Shown here: piece by piece, positions 26,426-36,325 of the stretch
Layout: every line of letters starts with the position of its first letter
Position numbering within the stretch: the stretch's first letter is position 1
Source of the DNA: Pseudomonas asiatica
GTDB lineage: Bacteria > Pseudomonadota > Gammaproteobacteria > Pseudomonadales > Pseudomonadaceae
Assembly: GCF_009932335.1 (NCBI RefSeq)
Contig: NZ_BLJF01000001.1
Coordinates: 2,294,001-2,358,000 of the forward strand
DNA: 64,000 nucleotides
Direction: 5' to 3'
Made by a program: the position numbers and the translations under genes
Notes under the pieces: generated by a model
Database searches by the model: none
What the model was told of the DNA's origin: nothing
The model's input: only the letters and a program-made list of their open reading frames with translations

Positions 26426-27601
26426 ATGTCTACTACCCTCCCCCCACGCTTGCGCCCGTTGGCGCTTCTGGCGCTCCTGAGCCTGTCCCTGGCCGGCTGC
26501 GACGACAGCGCCGAACAGGAAGAACAGGCCCCCACCCCGCAAGTGCGGGTGGAAACCCTGCAACTGCAGCCACTGGCCATCAGCAGTGAGCTCAGCGGCC
26601 GTATCCTCGCGCCGCGCACCGCCGAAGTGCGAGCACGTGTCGCGGGCGTTGTGCTCAAGCGGGTGTATCGCGAAGGCAGCGACGTCAAGCAGGGCGATGT
26701 GCTGTTCCTGATCGACCCGGCACCGTTCAAGGCCGACCACGACAGCGCCCGCGCCACCCTGGCCAAGGCCGAGGCCACCCTGTACCAGGCACGCCTGCAG
26801 GAGCAGCGCTACCGCGAACTGGTCGACGACAAGGCCGTCAGCCGCCAGGAATACGACAACGCCAAGGCCAGCTACCTGCAGGCCGATGCCGCAGTGGCCG
26901 AGGCCAGGGCCGCCCTGGAACGCGCCCGCCTGAACCTCGGCTACGCCACCGTGACGGCTCCGATTTCCGGCCGTATCGGGCGCGCACAGGTCACCGAAGG
27001 TGCGCTGGTCGGGCAGAACGAGACCACGCCCCTGGCGACCATCCAGCAGCTGGACCCGATCCACGCCGATGTCACCCAGTCGACCCGCGAGCTCAACGCC
27101 CTGCGCCGCGCCATGCGTGCCGGCGAGCTGCAGCAGGTGGGCGACGGCCAGGCCCGGGCCACGCTGATCCAGGACGATGGCAGCACCTACCCGTTGCCGG
27201 GCAAACTGCTGTTCTCCGACATCAGCGTCGACCCCAGCACCAACCAGATCACCCTGCGCAGTGAGTTCCCCAACCCGGACCTCGACCTGCTGCCAGGCAG
27301 CTACGTGCGCGTGCGCCTCGAGCAGGCCGTGCAGCCCAAGGGCCTGAGCGTGCCGCAGCGCGCCATCCTGCGCGACAGCGCTGGCGTGCCCAAGGTGCTG
27401 GTGGTCGACCCGCAGGCCCGGGTCAGCGACCGCCAGGTAGTACTGGGCAGCGCCCAGGGCGACCGCTGGATCGTCAGCGAAGGCCTGGCCCCCGGCGAAC
27501 GGGTGGTGGTGGAGGGCCTGCAACACGTCAAGGCCGGTGACCAGGTGCAGGTCGACAACGCATCAGGGGCATCGCCCATCGCACAGCACACTGGCCAGTG
27601 A
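26426..27601 (+). CDS. RND efflux periplasmic adaptor (MFP) lipoprotein
   Basis: A 391-residue membrane-fusion protein with a lipobox (LSLSLAGC, Cys at about 25). The paired biotinyl-lipoyl halves are ELSGRILAPRTAEVRARVAGVV and ATVTAPISGRIGRAQVTEGALV, around a coiled-coil hairpin (about 105-170); a beta-barrel and membrane-proximal domain follow. It links the inner-membrane pump to an outer-membrane channel. The pump gene follows by 11 bp; no TolC-like channel gene is in the operon, so a channel encoded elsewhere must be used. Confidence 0.92.
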   Translation: MSTTLPPRLRPLALLALLSLSLAGCDDSAEQEEQAPTPQVRVETLQLQPLAISSELSGRILAPRTAEVRARVAGVVLKRVYREGSDVKQGDVLFLIDPAPFKADHDSARATLAKAEATLYQARLQEQRYRELVDDKAVSRQEYDNAKASYLQADAAVAEARAALERARLNLGYATVTAPISGRIGRAQVTEGALVGQNETTPLATIQQLDPIHADVTQSTRELNALRRAMRAGELQQVGDGQARATLIQDDGSTYPLPGKLLFSDISVDPSTNQITLRSEFPNPDLDLLPGSYVRVRLEQAVQPKGLSVPQRAILRDSAGVPKVLVVDPQARVSDRQVVLGSAQGDRWIVSEGLAPGERVVVEGLQHVKAGDQVQVDNASGASPIAQHTGQ

Positions 27602-27612
27602 GGGCCTGATTC

Positions 27613-30600
27613 ATGCCGCAATTCTTCATCGACCGCCCGGTATTCGCCTGGGTGGTCGCCCTGTTCATCCTGCTGGCCGGTGCCCTGGCCATCCCGCAGC
27701 TGCCGGTGGCCCAGTACCCCAACGTGGCCCCGCCGCAGGTGGAAATCTACGCCGTGTACCCGGGCGCCTCGGCGGCGACCATGGACGAGAGCGTGGTCAG
27801 CCTGATCGAGCAGGAGCTCAACGGCGCCGACAACCTGCTGTACTTCGAGTCGCAGAGCAGCCTGGGCAGCGCCACCATCACCGCCACCTTCGCCCCGGGC
27901 ACCAACCCGGACCTGGCCCAGGTCGACGTGCAGAACCGCCTGAAGGTGGTCGAGTCGCGCCTGCCGCGCCCGGTGACCCAGCAAGGCCTGCAGGTGGAAA
28001 AGGTCTCCACCGGCTTCCTGCTGCTGGCCACCCTCACCTCCGAAGACGGCAAGCTCGACGAAACCGCCCTGTCGGATATCCTTGCGCGCAACGTGATGGA
28101 CGAGATCCGCCGCCTCAAGGGCGTCGGCAAGGCCCAGCTGTACGGTTCGGAACGCGCCATGCGCATCTGGATCGACCCGCGCAAGCTGATCGGCTTCAAC
28201 CTCACGCCCAACGACGTGGCCGAGGCCATCGCCGCGCAGAACGCCCAGGTGGCACCCGGCAGCATTGGTGACCTGCCCACCCGTGGCACTCAGGAAATCA
28301 CCGCCAACGTGGTGGTCAAGGGTCAGCTGAGCACCCCCGAGGAGTTCGCCGGGATTGTCCTGCGTGCCAACCCGGACGGTTCCACGGTGACCATCGGCGA
28401 TGTCGCCCGGGTCGAGATCGGTGCCCAGGAATACCAGTACGGCACGCGCCTGAACGGCAAGCCGGCCACCGCCTTCAGCGTGCAGCTGTCGCCGGGCGCC
28501 AACGCCATGGAAACCGCCACCCTGGTGCGGGCGAAGATGCAGGACCTGGCGCGCTACTTCCCCGAAGGCGTCAAGTACGACATCCCCTACGACACCTCGC
28601 CATTCGTCAAGGTGTCGATCGAGCAGGTCATCAACACCCTGTTCGAAGCCATGCTGCTGGTGTTCGCGGTGATGTTCCTGTTCCTGCAGAACCTGCGCTA
28701 CACCCTGATCCCGACCCTGGTGGTGCCGGTGGCCCTGATGGGCACCTTCGCCGTGATGCTGGCCATGGGCTTCTCGGTCAACGTGCTGACCCTGTTCGGC
28801 ATGGTGCTGGCCATCGGCATCCTGGTCGACGACGCCATCGTGGTGGTGGAAAACGTCGAGCGGATCATGGCCGAGGAAGGCCTGCCGCCCAAGGAGGCCA
28901 CGCGCAAGGCGATGGGCCAGATCAGCGGCGCGATCGTCGGCATTACCCTGGTGCTGGTGGCGGTGTTCCTGCCCATGGCCTTCATGCAAGGCTCGGTGGG
29001 CGTGATCTACCAGCAGTTCTCGCTGTCGATGGCAGTGTCGATCCTGTTCTCGGCGTTCCTCGCCCTCAGCCTGACCCCGGCGCTGTGTGCCACCCTGCTC
29101 AAGCCGGTGGCCAAGGGCGAGCACCACGAACGCAAGGGCTTCTTCGGCTGGTTCAACCGGCGCTTCGAGGGCATGAGCAACGGTTACCAGCGCTGGGTGG
29201 TGCAGGCGCTCAAGCGCAGCGGCCGCTACCTGCTGGTATACGCGTTGCTGCTGGCGGTGCTGGGTTATGGCTTCAGCCAGCTGCCCACGGCGTTCCTGCC
29301 CACCGAAGACCAGGGCTACACCATCACCGATATCCAGCTGCCGCCGGGCGCCAGCCGCATGCGCACCGAGCAGGTGGCGGCACAGATCGAGGCGCACAAC
29401 GCCGAAGAGCCCGGCGTGGGTAACACCACCTTGATCCTGGGTTTCAGCTTCTCGGGCAGCGGGCAGAACGCAGCGCTGGCTTTCACCACGCTCAAGGACT
29501 GGTCCGAGCGCGGTGCCGACGACAGCGCCCAGTCGATCGCCGACCGCGCGACCATGGCCTTTACCCAGCTCAAGGACGCCGTGGCCTATTCCGTGCTGCC
29601 ACCGCCAATCGACGGCCTTGGCGAGTCGACCGGCTTCGAGTTCCGCCTGCAGGACCGCGGCGGCATGGGCCACGCCGAGCTGATGGCCGCCCGCGACGAA
29701 CTGCTGGCAAATGCCGGCAAAAGCAAGGTGCTGACCAACGTGCGCGAAGCCTCGCTGGCGGAAAGCCCGCAGGTACAACTGGAAATCGACCGCCGCCAGG
29801 CCAACGCCCTGGGCGTATCGTTTGCCGATATCGGTTCGGTGCTGGACGTGGCCGTGGGTTCCAGCTACGTCAACGACTTCCCCAACCAGGGCCGCATGCA
29901 GCGGGTGGTGGTGCAGGCCGAAGGCGACCAGCGCAGCCAGGTCGAAGACCTGCTGAAGATCCACGTGCGCAACGACAGCGGCAAGATGGTGCCACTGGGC
30001 GCCTTCGTCCAGGCCAGGTGGGTCAGCGGCCCGGTGCAACTGACCCGCTACAACGGCTACCCGGCGGTGTCGATTTCCGGCGAACCGGCAGCCGGCTACA
30101 GTTCGGGCGAAGCCATGGCCGAGATCGAGCGCCTGGTGGCCCAGCTGCCGGCCGGTGCCGGCCTGGAATGGACTGGCCTGTCGCTGCAGGAGCGGCTGTC
30201 CGGCAGCCAGGCACCGATGCTGATGGCGCTGTCGTTGCTGGTGGTGTTCCTGTGCCTGGCAGCGCTGTACGAAAGCTGGTCGATCCCCACCGCAGTTCTG
30301 CTGGTAGTACCGCTGGGCGTGCTCGGTGCGGTGCTGGCGGTGACCCTGCGCGGCATGCCCAACGACGTGTTCTTCAAGGTCGGCCTGATCACGCTGATCG
30401 GCCTGTCGGCGAAGAACGCCATCCTGATCATCGAGTTTGCCAAGAGCCTGGTCGACCAGGGCGTGGATGCTGCCGACGCCGCCGTGCAGGCCGCGCGCCT
30501 GCGCCTGCGCCCGATCGTGATGACCTCGCTGGCGTTCATCCTGGGCGTGGTGCCACTGGCCATTGCCAGCGGCGCCAGCTCGGCCAGCCAGAAGGCGATC

Positions 30601-30741
30601 GGTACCGGGGTGATCGGCGGCATGCTCAGCGCCACCCTGGCCGTGGTGTTCGTGCCGGTGTTCTTCGTGGTGGTGATGCGCCTTGCCGGGCGACGCCAGG
30701 CGGGTAATGCCGACACGCAGGCCGTGACCAGCGACAGCTGA
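27613..30741 (+). CDS. RND multidrug efflux permease (HAE1 family)
   Basis: A 1042-residue inner-membrane pump of AcrB/MexB size. The N-terminus MPQFFIDRPVFAWVVALFI is typical. The proton-relay Asp pair is in AIGILVDDAIVVVENVERIM (about residue 410). Two large periplasmic loops separate membrane helices 1-2 and 7-8. The partner Lys is in LIGLSAKNAILIIEFAK (about 940). It takes up drugs or organic solvents from the inner membrane or periplasm. A terminator follows. Specificity cannot be inferred. Confidence 0.93.
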   Translation: MPQFFIDRPVFAWVVALFILLAGALAIPQLPVAQYPNVAPPQVEIYAVYPGASAATMDESVVSLIEQELNGADNLLYFESQSSLGSATITATFAPGTNPDLAQVDVQNRLKVVESRLPRPVTQQGLQVEKVSTGFLLLATLTSEDGKLDETALSDILARNVMDEIRRLKGVGKAQLYGSERAMRIWIDPRKLIGFNLTPNDVAEAIAAQNAQVAPGSIGDLPTRGTQEITANVVVKGQLSTPEEFAGIVLRANPDGSTVTIGDVARVEIGAQEYQYGTRLNGKPATAFSVQLSPGANAMETATLVRAKMQDLARYFPEGVKYDIPYDTSPFVKVSIEQVINTLFEAMLLVFAVMFLFLQNLRYTLIPTLVVPVALMGTFAVMLAMGFSVNVLTLFGMVLAIGILVDDAIVVVENVERIMAEEGLPPKEATRKAMGQISGAIVGITLVLVAVFLPMAFMQGSVGVIYQQFSLSMAVSILFSAFLALSLTPALCATLLKPVAKGEHHERKGFFGWFNRRFEGMSNGYQRWVVQALKRSGRYLLVYALLLAVLGYGFSQLPTAFLPTEDQGYTITDIQLPPGASRMRTEQVAAQIEAHNAEEPGVGNTTLILGFSFSGSGQNAALAFTTLKDWSERGADDSAQSIADRATMAFTQLKDAVAYSVLPPPIDGLGESTGFEFRLQDRGGMGHAELMAARDELLANAGKSKVLTNVREASLAESPQVQLEIDRRQANALGVSFADIGSVLDVAVGSSYVNDFPNQGRMQRVVVQAEGDQRSQVEDLLKIHVRNDSGKMVPLGAFVQARWVSGPVQLTRYNGYPAVSISGEPAAGYSSGEAMAEIERLVAQLPAGAGLEWTGLSLQERLSGSQAPMLMALSLLVVFLCLAALYESWSIPTAVLLVVPLGVLGAVLAVTLRGMPNDVFFKVGLITLIGLSAKNAILIIEFAKSLVDQGVDAADAAVQAARLRLRPIVMTSLAFILGVVPLAIASGASSASQKAIGTGVIGGMLSATLAVVFVPVFFVVVMRLAGRRQAGNADTQAVTSDS

Positions 30742-30767
30742 CTGGACAAGCCCCGCGTGAAATGGGA

Positions 30768-30801
30768 GGGTTCCCGGCATTGACTGCCCGGAACCCTTTT
30801 T
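30768..30801 (+). terminator. Intrinsic terminator of the RND operon
   Basis: A stem with one internal mismatch (GGGTTCCCGGCA / TGCCCGGAACCC) and a 5-nt loop, followed by TTTTT. The mobA start codon comes two bases after the T-run, so the hairpin also occupies the region where mobA's ribosome-binding site should be. Confidence 0.8.
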
Positions 30802-30802
30802 C

Positions 30803-31378
30803 ATGCCTGATGCCCTGCCCCCCTGCTCCATCCTCATTCTCGCCGGTGGCCGCGGCCAGCGCATGGGCGGCCGCGACAAGGGCCTGGTCGACTGGCAGGG
30901 CGAACCGCTGGTGGCGCATGTGCAGCGCGTGGTACGGCCGCTCAGCGATGACCTGGTGATTTCCTGCAACCGTAACCAGCAGGCCTACCGGGCGTATGCC
31001 GACCAGTTGGTCGGCGATGCCGAGGCGGACTACCCCGGGCCGTTGGCGGGGGTGATTGCCGGGCTCAAGGTGGCGCGGCATGAATGGGTGGTGCTGCTGG
31101 CCTGTGATGCACCGCTGGTTGACCGGGGGTTGATCGAGGACCTGCTGCACCTGGCGGTGGCGGGTGACAGTGCGGCCATGGTGCGCCAGGGTGGGTACTG
31201 GCAGCCGATGTTCAGCGTGCTGCCACGCCGGGTGTTGCCGGTGCTGGAGCAGGCCTGGGCGACGGGCGAGCGGAGTTTGCAGAAGGCCTTGCTGCGTGAA
31301 GCGGTGCAGGGGCTGGAATGTGCCGACGATGATCGCAGGTTGAGCAACTTCAACAGCCCGGAGTTGCTGCAGGGCTGA
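30803..31378 (+). CDS. mobA: Molybdenum cofactor guanylyltransferase
   Basis: A 191-residue protein that attaches GMP to molybdopterin to form the MGD cofactor. The nucleotide-binding motif LAGGRGQRMGGRDKGL (about 11-26) and the second motif DYPGPLAGVIAGL are intact. The start is forced by the need for the N-terminal motif, yet no Shine-Dalgarno is present, because the RND terminator abuts the ATG. A leaderless message or an unusual start region is possible. Confidence 0.93.
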   Translation: MPDALPPCSILILAGGRGQRMGGRDKGLVDWQGEPLVAHVQRVVRPLSDDLVISCNRNQQAYRAYADQLVGDAEADYPGPLAGVIAGLKVARHEWVVLLACDAPLVDRGLIEDLLHLAVAGDSAAMVRQGGYWQPMFSVLPRRVLPVLEQAWATGERSLQKALLREAVQGLECADDDRRLSNFNSPELLQG

Positions 31379-31413
31379 GGTCATCTGCTGCCTGACCATC
31401 AGCCCTGCGCGGT

Positions 31414-31535
31414 CCTTGTAGGAGCGGCCTTGTGTCGCGAAAGGGCCGCAAAGCGGCCCCGGGATTTCGGCGCAGATGCACAAATTGCCGGGGCTGCTCT
31501 GCAGCCCTTTCGCGACACAAGGCCGCTCCTACAGG
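31414..31535. repeat. Inverted REP pair
   Basis: Two facing REP units (GTAGGAGCGGCCTTGTGTCG type) between the convergent mobA and acyl-CoA synthetase genes. Confidence 0.85.
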
Positions 31536-31561
31536 GGCCCACTTCCTTTTCAATGGGTGAT

Positions 31562-33235
31562 TTACCCGGCAAACAGCTCCTCGACACTGATCTCGCGCAT
31601 GCGGAACTTCTGCACCTTGCCGGTCACCGTCATCGGGAACTCATCGACAAAGCGGAAGTACCGGGGCACCTTGAAGTGTGCGATCCGCGCCTTCGCCCAA
31701 TCGCGCAGTTCCTCCGCGCTGGCCGTATGCCCCGGATGAAGCCGCACCCAGGCCACGATCTCTTCACCGTACTTGCTGCACGGCACGCCAATCACCTGCA
31801 CATCGGCCACCGCCGGGTGGGTGAAGAAGAACTCCTCCAGCTCGCGCGGGTAGATGTTCTCGCCGCCGCGAATGATCATGTCCTTGCTGCGCCCGACAAT
31901 ACGCACATAGCCCTGCTCGTCCATCACCGCCAGGTCGCCGGTGTGCATCCAGCCTTCCTCATCGATGCTTTCGGCCGTGGCCTTGGGGTTGTTCCAATAG
32001 CCCAGCATCACGCTGTAACCCCGCGTGCACAATTCGCCGATCTCGCCCCGCGGCAGCGTGTTGCCATCGGCATCAATCACCTTGTTCTCCAGCCTTGGCT
32101 GGGTGCGCCCGACGCTGGTCACGCGGCGCTCCAGGTCGTCGCTGGCGCCGGTCTGCAGCGACACCGGGCTGGTTTCGGTCATACCGTAGGCAATCTGCAC
32201 CTCGGCCATGTGCATCTCGCCGATAACCCGGCGCATCACTTCGATCGGGCAGGTGGCGCCGGCCATGATCCCGGTGCGCAGGCTGGACAGGTCGAACTCG
32301 TCACGCTGCGGGTGGTCCAGTTCGGCAATGAACATGGTCGGCACACCGTACAAGGCAGTGGCCTTTTCTTCCGCCACCGCACGCAGGGTGGCCAATGGGT
32401 CGAAGGCGTCGTTGGGGTAGATCAGGGTGCTGCCGTGGGTCATGCAGCCGAGGTTGGCCATGACCATGCCAAAGCAGTGGTACAGCGGCACCGGCACCAC
32501 CAGCCGGTCATGCTCGGTCAGGCCCAGGCTTTCACCGACCATGTAGCCGTTGTTGAGGATGTTGCTGTGGCTGAGGGTGGCGCCTTTCGGGAAGCCGGTG
32601 GTGCCCGAGGTGTACTGGATATTGATCGGGTCGTCGCAGCGCAGCTGCGCCTGGCGCTCGGCAAGGGCTTCGCGGCTGACGGCCGCGGCACGGGCCTGCA
32701 GGTCGTGCCAGGCGAGAAAGCCCGCTGGTGGCGCAGCGGCCAGGCTGACCACACCACGCAGTTCGGGGAAGCGTTCGCAGATCAGGGCGCCCGGCTGGCT
32801 GCTGGCCAGGCCCGGAACCAGGCCCAGCAACATGGCGTGGTAGTCGGATGTCTTGAACGCGTCGGCGCAGATCACCCAGCGGCAGCCGGACTGGCCGAGG
32901 GCGTAGTCCAGTTCGCTGGAGCGGTAGGCCGGGTTGATGTTGACCAGGATCGCGCCCACCTTGGCGCTGGCGAACTGGGTGATGCACCACTCTGCGCAGT
33001 TGGGTGCCCAGATACCGAGGCGGTCACCGGGCTGCACGCCCAGGGCCATCAGCGCACGGGCGTGCTGGTCGACCGCGTCGGCCAGCTGCTGCCAGGTGTA
33101 GCGCAGGGCCTGGTGGCGGACGACCAGGGCGTCACGGTCGGGGAAGCGGGCGACGGTGGTGTCGAAGGCGTCGCCGATGCACTGGGTAAGCAGGGGTTTG
33201 TCCTGGTTGCCCTGGGAGTAGCTTGGCTGGGGCAT
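31562..33235 (-). CDS. Fatty-acyl-CoA synthetase (AMP-binding)
   Basis: A 557-residue ANL-superfamily ligase with the P-loop [16 protein letters not shown] (about 205), the core [12 protein letters not shown], the [20 protein letters not shown] hinge, and the C-terminal Lys motif [11 protein letters not shown]. It activates a carboxylic acid to its CoA thioester through an acyl-AMP. It is the last gene downstream of the amine dehydrogenase operon, so it would activate the acid left after oxidation of the amine and aldehyde. An A-rich Crc-like motif lies just before its start. Confidence 0.9.
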   Translation of the reverse strand: MPQPSYSQGNQDKPLLTQCIGDAFDTTVARFPDRDALVVRHQALRYTWQQLADAVDQHARALMALGVQPGDRLGIWAPNCAEWCITQFASAKVGAILVNINPAYRSSELDYALGQSGCRWVICADAFKTSDYHAMLLGLVPGLASSQPGALICERFPELRGVVSLAAAPPAGFLAWHDLQARAAAVSREALAERQAQLRCDDPINIQYTSGTTGFPKGATLSHSNILNNGYMVGESLGLTEHDRLVVPVPLYHCFGMVMANLGCMTHGSTLIYPNDAFDPLATLRAVAEEKATALYGVPTMFIAELDHPQRDEFDLSSLRTGIMAGATCPIEVMRRVIGEMHMAEVQIAYGMTETSPVSLQTGASDDLERRVTSVGRTQPRLENKVIDADGNTLPRGEIGELCTRGYSVMLGYWNNPKATAESIDEEGWMHTGDLAVMDEQGYVRIVGRSKDMIIRGGENIYPRELEEFFFTHPAVADVQVIGVPCSKYGEEIVAWVRLHPGHTASAEELRDWAKARIAHFKVPRYFRFVDEFPMTVTGKVQKFRMREISVEELFAG

Positions 33236-33242
33236 GGGCGGT

Positions 33243-33256
33243 CTCTTGTTGTTCTT
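33243..33256 (-). promoter_or_regulatory. Candidate Hfq/Crc (CA) motif before acyl-CoA synthetase
   Basis: AAGAACAACAAGAG on the coding strand, 8 nt before the ATG and over the Shine-Dalgarno region. It fits the AAnAAnAA motif through which Hfq and Crc block translation in pseudomonads. Confidence 0.5.
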
Positions 33257-33270
33257 GTGTTGATTGAGCG

Positions 33271-33349
33271 GGCCTCTTCGCAGCACAAGGCTGCTCCTAC
33301 ATTGGAGCGCAGTAGCCTGTAGGAGCAGCCTTGTGCTGCGAAGAGGCCA
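33271..33349. repeat. Inverted REP pair
   Basis: Two facing REP units (CAGCCTTGTGCTGCGAAGAG type) between the beta-subunit and acyl-CoA synthetase genes. Confidence 0.85.
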
Positions 33350-33366
33350 GTGAAGCCATCCTGGAG

Positions 33367-34488
33367 CTAACGGATGAACACCTGCGGCGTGGTGGTGGAC
33401 ATGTCCCCACCCGGCAACTTGATGTTCTTCACTTTCTCCAGCGTATCCGGGTTGAACACCGCCAGGTCATTGAAGGTGCCGCCCAGGTACAACTTGTCGC
33501 CTTTCTTGTCGAAGGCCACGCAGTAGTAAGTGTGGTCCAGATTCGCCGCCTTGATCAGCTTGCGCTGTTTGAGGTCGTACTTGGCCAGGCGGTTGAGCAC
33601 GCCGTAGATCTGGTTCGGGTCTTTCGGCGAACGCAGCCCGGTGAAGTACAGCTCGGTCAGGTCGGCAAATTCCTGGGTGTGGGTCTTGCCGGTCTTCAGG
33701 TCGACGCTCAGGTAGCCATACAGCAGATCGGCGGTGGCCGGGTCCTGCTTGTCATCCTTGAACCTGGCAATGGTGTACAGCATCGAAAACTCGTGGCGCG
33801 GGCTCTGGTGCGGCCAGAAGTACAGCACGTCCGGGGCGCTGTAGCCTTTGCGGTTCCAGTTGCGTAGCGGCAAGGCCACCGTGTACTTGCCGGTCTTCAC
33901 GTCCATCTTGTAGATGTCCGGCCCGGCGACGTACAGGCTGCCATCGTCCGCCGCACGCATCAGGTACACCTGGCGCGGCATCGGGAAGGTGCGCACCGGC
34001 TTGGCCTCCAGGCCATCGGCGGTGCTGAACACTTCCAGCCGCGGTGGCTTGACCACGTAGTGGTCGTTCAGGCGCTGGGTGGGGTTGACCGTGGCGTACA
34101 CTTCCTTGCCGTCCGGGCTGATGGCGAACGAGTACATCGACCGGCCCACCTCACCCGGCACACTGGACAGGTTGGCGTGGAAGGTGTTCTTGCAGGTGTC
34201 CAGGTCGATGCCGTAGATGTCGCCGTAGTGGTTGTTGAGCACGTAGGCGGTGCGGTTGTCCGGCGCCATCATCGCGGTGCCGGGGCCGAACTTGTCGGGC
34301 ATCACGCAGCTCTTGTACACCGTGTCACTGGCCACATCGACCACGTGCAGGTTGTTCGGGTAGTTGGTCACGATCATGTATTCGTGGCCAGCCTTCAGCG
34401 CCGGCCCGGTGTCGGCGGCCTGTACCAGCCCGGCACAGGCCGTGGCGGCGATGGTGAGCGCGAGTGACGCGCAGCGTCCAGCTTTCAT
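33367..34488 (-). CDS. qhpB: Quinohemoprotein amine dehydrogenase beta subunit
   Basis: A 373-residue secreted protein with a signal peptide ([21 protein letters not shown]) and a seven-bladed beta-propeller of YVTN-like repeats ([39 protein letters not shown]). It is the structural beta subunit of the periplasmic enzyme that deaminates primary amines to aldehydes. The ATG at 34488 follows AAGGGG; an AACAAGAA motif sits just upstream. Gene order alpha-qhpD-gamma-beta matches the known loci. Confidence 0.92.
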   Translation of the reverse strand: MKAGRCASLALTIAATACAGLVQAADTGPALKAGHEYMIVTNYPNNLHVVDVASDTVYKSCVMPDKFGPGTAMMAPDNRTAYVLNNHYGDIYGIDLDTCKNTFHANLSSVPGEVGRSMYSFAISPDGKEVYATVNPTQRLNDHYVVKPPRLEVFSTADGLEAKPVRTFPMPRQVYLMRAADDGSLYVAGPDIYKMDVKTGKYTVALPLRNWNRKGYSAPDVLYFWPHQSPRHEFSMLYTIARFKDDKQDPATADLLYGYLSVDLKTGKTHTQEFADLTELYFTGLRSPKDPNQIYGVLNRLAKYDLKQRKLIKAANLDHTYYCVAFDKKGDKLYLGGTFNDLAVFNPDTLEKVKNIKLPGGDMSTTTPQVFIR

Positions 34489-34505
34489 GCGGTTTCCCCT
34501 TGTCA

Positions 34506-34513
34506 TTCTTGTT
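34506..34513 (-). promoter_or_regulatory. Possible Hfq/Crc motif before qhpB
   Basis: AACAAGAA on the coding strand, 18 nt before the start codon and next to the Shine-Dalgarno. It is the minimal AAnAAnAA form, so alone it is weak; it gains weight from the stronger copies in the same locus. Confidence 0.3.
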
Positions 34514-34520
34514 GGGCCGG

Positions 34521-34844
34521 TCACTTGTCTTTCGGGAACACGGTGCCGAGGTTGCGCCAGTCTTCCGCCGAGTTGCTCGCCTGGGCGTTCCAGTCCTGGT
34601 AGGTGCTCATCATGTCCGGCACCTGGGCCGGCCACCAGCAAGGGTCGGAGCAGCCATACAGGTCGGCCTCCATCGGCTGGCACAGCGAGCTCACGCCACC
34701 AAAGGCGTCCACTTCCCAGCCCGGGTCGGTGGTGGCGGTGCAGCCCGCCACTGCGCTCATGGCCATGACTTCTTCGACGCGGTCTTCGGCGGCGGCCTGC
34801 TCGAGGATGCGCGCCTTGTTGTTCAGGGGCTTCAAGTGCTTCAT
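34521..34844 (-). CDS. qhpC: Quinohemoprotein amine dehydrogenase gamma subunit (CTQ carrier)
   Basis: A 107-residue precursor. If the first 28 residues are removed, the remaining 79 residues place C7-E16, C27-D33 and C41-D49, the three Cys-acid thioether pairs, and C37-W43, the precursors of cysteine tryptophylquinone, exactly as reported for the P. putida enzyme. The short N-terminal leader is not a Sec signal; it is expected to be removed by the QhpE protease and the peptide exported by QhpF. The start lies one base after the qhpD stop codon. Confidence 0.95.
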   Translation of the reverse strand: MKHLKPLNNKARILEQAAAEDRVEEVMAMSAVAGCTATTDPGWEVDAFGGVSSLCQPMEADLYGCSDPCWWPAQVPDMMSTYQDWNAQASNSAEDWRNLGTVFPKDK

Positions 34845-34845
34845 G

Positions 34846-36276
34846 TCAGTGCGCCTTCCGCGGGGTGATGTAGCGATCGATGAAGGCCGGGTTGGCGGCC
34901 ATGATGCGGCTGTAGACTTCGATGCCGAAGTCGACCCAGTCGCGCATCAGTTCGCAATAGTGGTAGGTCGGGTGCTGCGGGTCGCCATAGCGGGCATAGC
35001 TTTCGTGGTAGCAGCCGCCGGAGCACAGGTTGCGGATGCGGCAGCTGTCGCAGCCGGTGTTGCTGCGGTCCAGGCGCTGCGACAGGAAGTCGTTGAGCTG
35101 CGCCTGCTTCACGCCCTGGTGCACATTGCCGAAGGTCGGCAGGCTGGAGCCGGTGAAGCGGTGGCACAGGTTCAACTCGCCCTCATGGTCCACGGCCAGC
35201 ATCTTCAGCCCGGCGCCGCACGGCAGGGCCTTCTTGTGGCCTTCGTGGATGTCGGTGATCAGCTGGTGCAGGTTGGAGAAGCCGATGTTGCGGTGCTCCA
35301 GCGCAGCCTCCAGGTAACGCCGGCCCAGCGCCTTCATGTTGGCGAACACCTGCACCAGCTCTTCGCCCGTGAGGTTGAAGTTGGCCATGTCGCCGGAGGT
35401 GACCGGGGCAAAGCCGACTTCAGCGAAGCCCAGTTCGTTGAACAGGTGGTTCCAGATGGTCTCGACATCGGTGATGCCACGGGTCAGCGTGACCCGCGCG
35501 CCCACCGGGCGGCTGTGGTAGCGCGACAGCAGCATGTCGACCTTGCGCCGCACCACGTCATAGGTGCCCTGCCCGCCCACGGTGATGCGGTTGCGGTCGT
35601 GCACGGTCTTGGGGCCGTCGATGCTGATCGACAGGCCGAAGCGATGGGCATTGAGCCAGTCGACGATCTCTTCGTTGAGCAAGGTGGCATTGGTGGTCAT
35701 GATGAACTCCACCTGCTTGCCCGCCTCGGCGAAGCGCCGCTCGCAGTAGGCGACCATGTGCTCGATCAGTGGCCGGTTGGACAGCGGCTCGCCACCGAAG
35801 AACACCACGCTGTAGCGCTGCTCGTCGGGCGACTCCTTGAGCAGCATCTCCACCGAAGCCTCGGCGGTGGCAGTACTCATCTTCTTGCCCGCGGACGGTT
35901 TGTCCAGGTCTTCCTTGTAGCAGTAGGTGCAGCTGAGGTTGCAGCCGGTGTTGACGTTGAGCACCACGGTGTTCAGCGCCGTGCGCTCGACCTGCTTGAG
36001 GGCGATTTCCGGGGTCAGCGGCGAGCCGTCGCTGACCAGTTCCAGCGCGATCAGCTCGCGCAGGGTGTCCTGGATATCGCTGCCGGCAAACCGCTGGCCA
36101 AGGCGCTGCATCAGCTCCTCGGCCGAGCAGCCTTGCTGGCGCAGGGTGTCGATGATGCCGCCGGTCACCGCGTCGGCGGTGAACAGCGAACTGCTGGGGA
36201 TATGGAACAGCATGCGGTCGGCGTCGACCTGCACTTCATGCAGGTTGCGTTCGACCAGGTTCAGTAGCGCGCCCAT
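34846..36276 (-). CDS. qhpD: Radical SAM peptide cross-linking enzyme QhpD
   Basis: A 476-residue enzyme with an N-terminal peptide-recognition region (about 1-95), the radical SAM cluster motif C112-NLS-C116-TY-C119, and a C-terminal SPASM-like Cys-rich region ([19 protein letters not shown]) for extra FeS clusters. It forms the three Cys-to-Asp/Glu thioether bonds in the gamma subunit in the cytoplasm. It lies between the alpha and gamma genes in one operon. Confidence 0.95.
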   Translation of the reverse strand: MGALLNLVERNLHEVQVDADRMLFHIPSSSLFTADAVTGGIIDTLRQQGCSAEELMQRLGQRFAGSDIQDTLRELIALELVSDGSPLTPEIALKQVERTALNTVVLNVNTGCNLSCTYCYKEDLDKPSAGKKMSTATAEASVEMLLKESPDEQRYSVVFFGGEPLSNRPLIEHMVAYCERRFAEAGKQVEFIMTTNATLLNEEIVDWLNAHRFGLSISIDGPKTVHDRNRITVGGQGTYDVVRRKVDMLLSRYHSRPVGARVTLTRGITDVETIWNHLFNELGFAEVGFAPVTSGDMANFNLTGEELVQVFANMKALGRRYLEAALEHRNIGFSNLHQLITDIHEGHKKALPCGAGLKMLAVDHEGELNLCHRFTGSSLPTFGNVHQGVKQAQLNDFLSQRLDRSNTGCDSCRIRNLCSGGCYHESYARYGDPQHPTYHYCELMRDWVDFGIEVYSRIMAANPAFIDRYITPRKAH

Positions 36277-36325
36277 GGCGACCTCCCGATAATCGATCCG
36301 TTGGAAAACCGTAAGCCCCCTGCCG

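Noticed and set aside
27301-30969. Very long (over 1200 codons) minus-strand reading frame opposite the RND genes
   Set aside because: Composition is His/Gln/Arg-rich with no domain, and the plus strand encodes unmistakable RND proteins.
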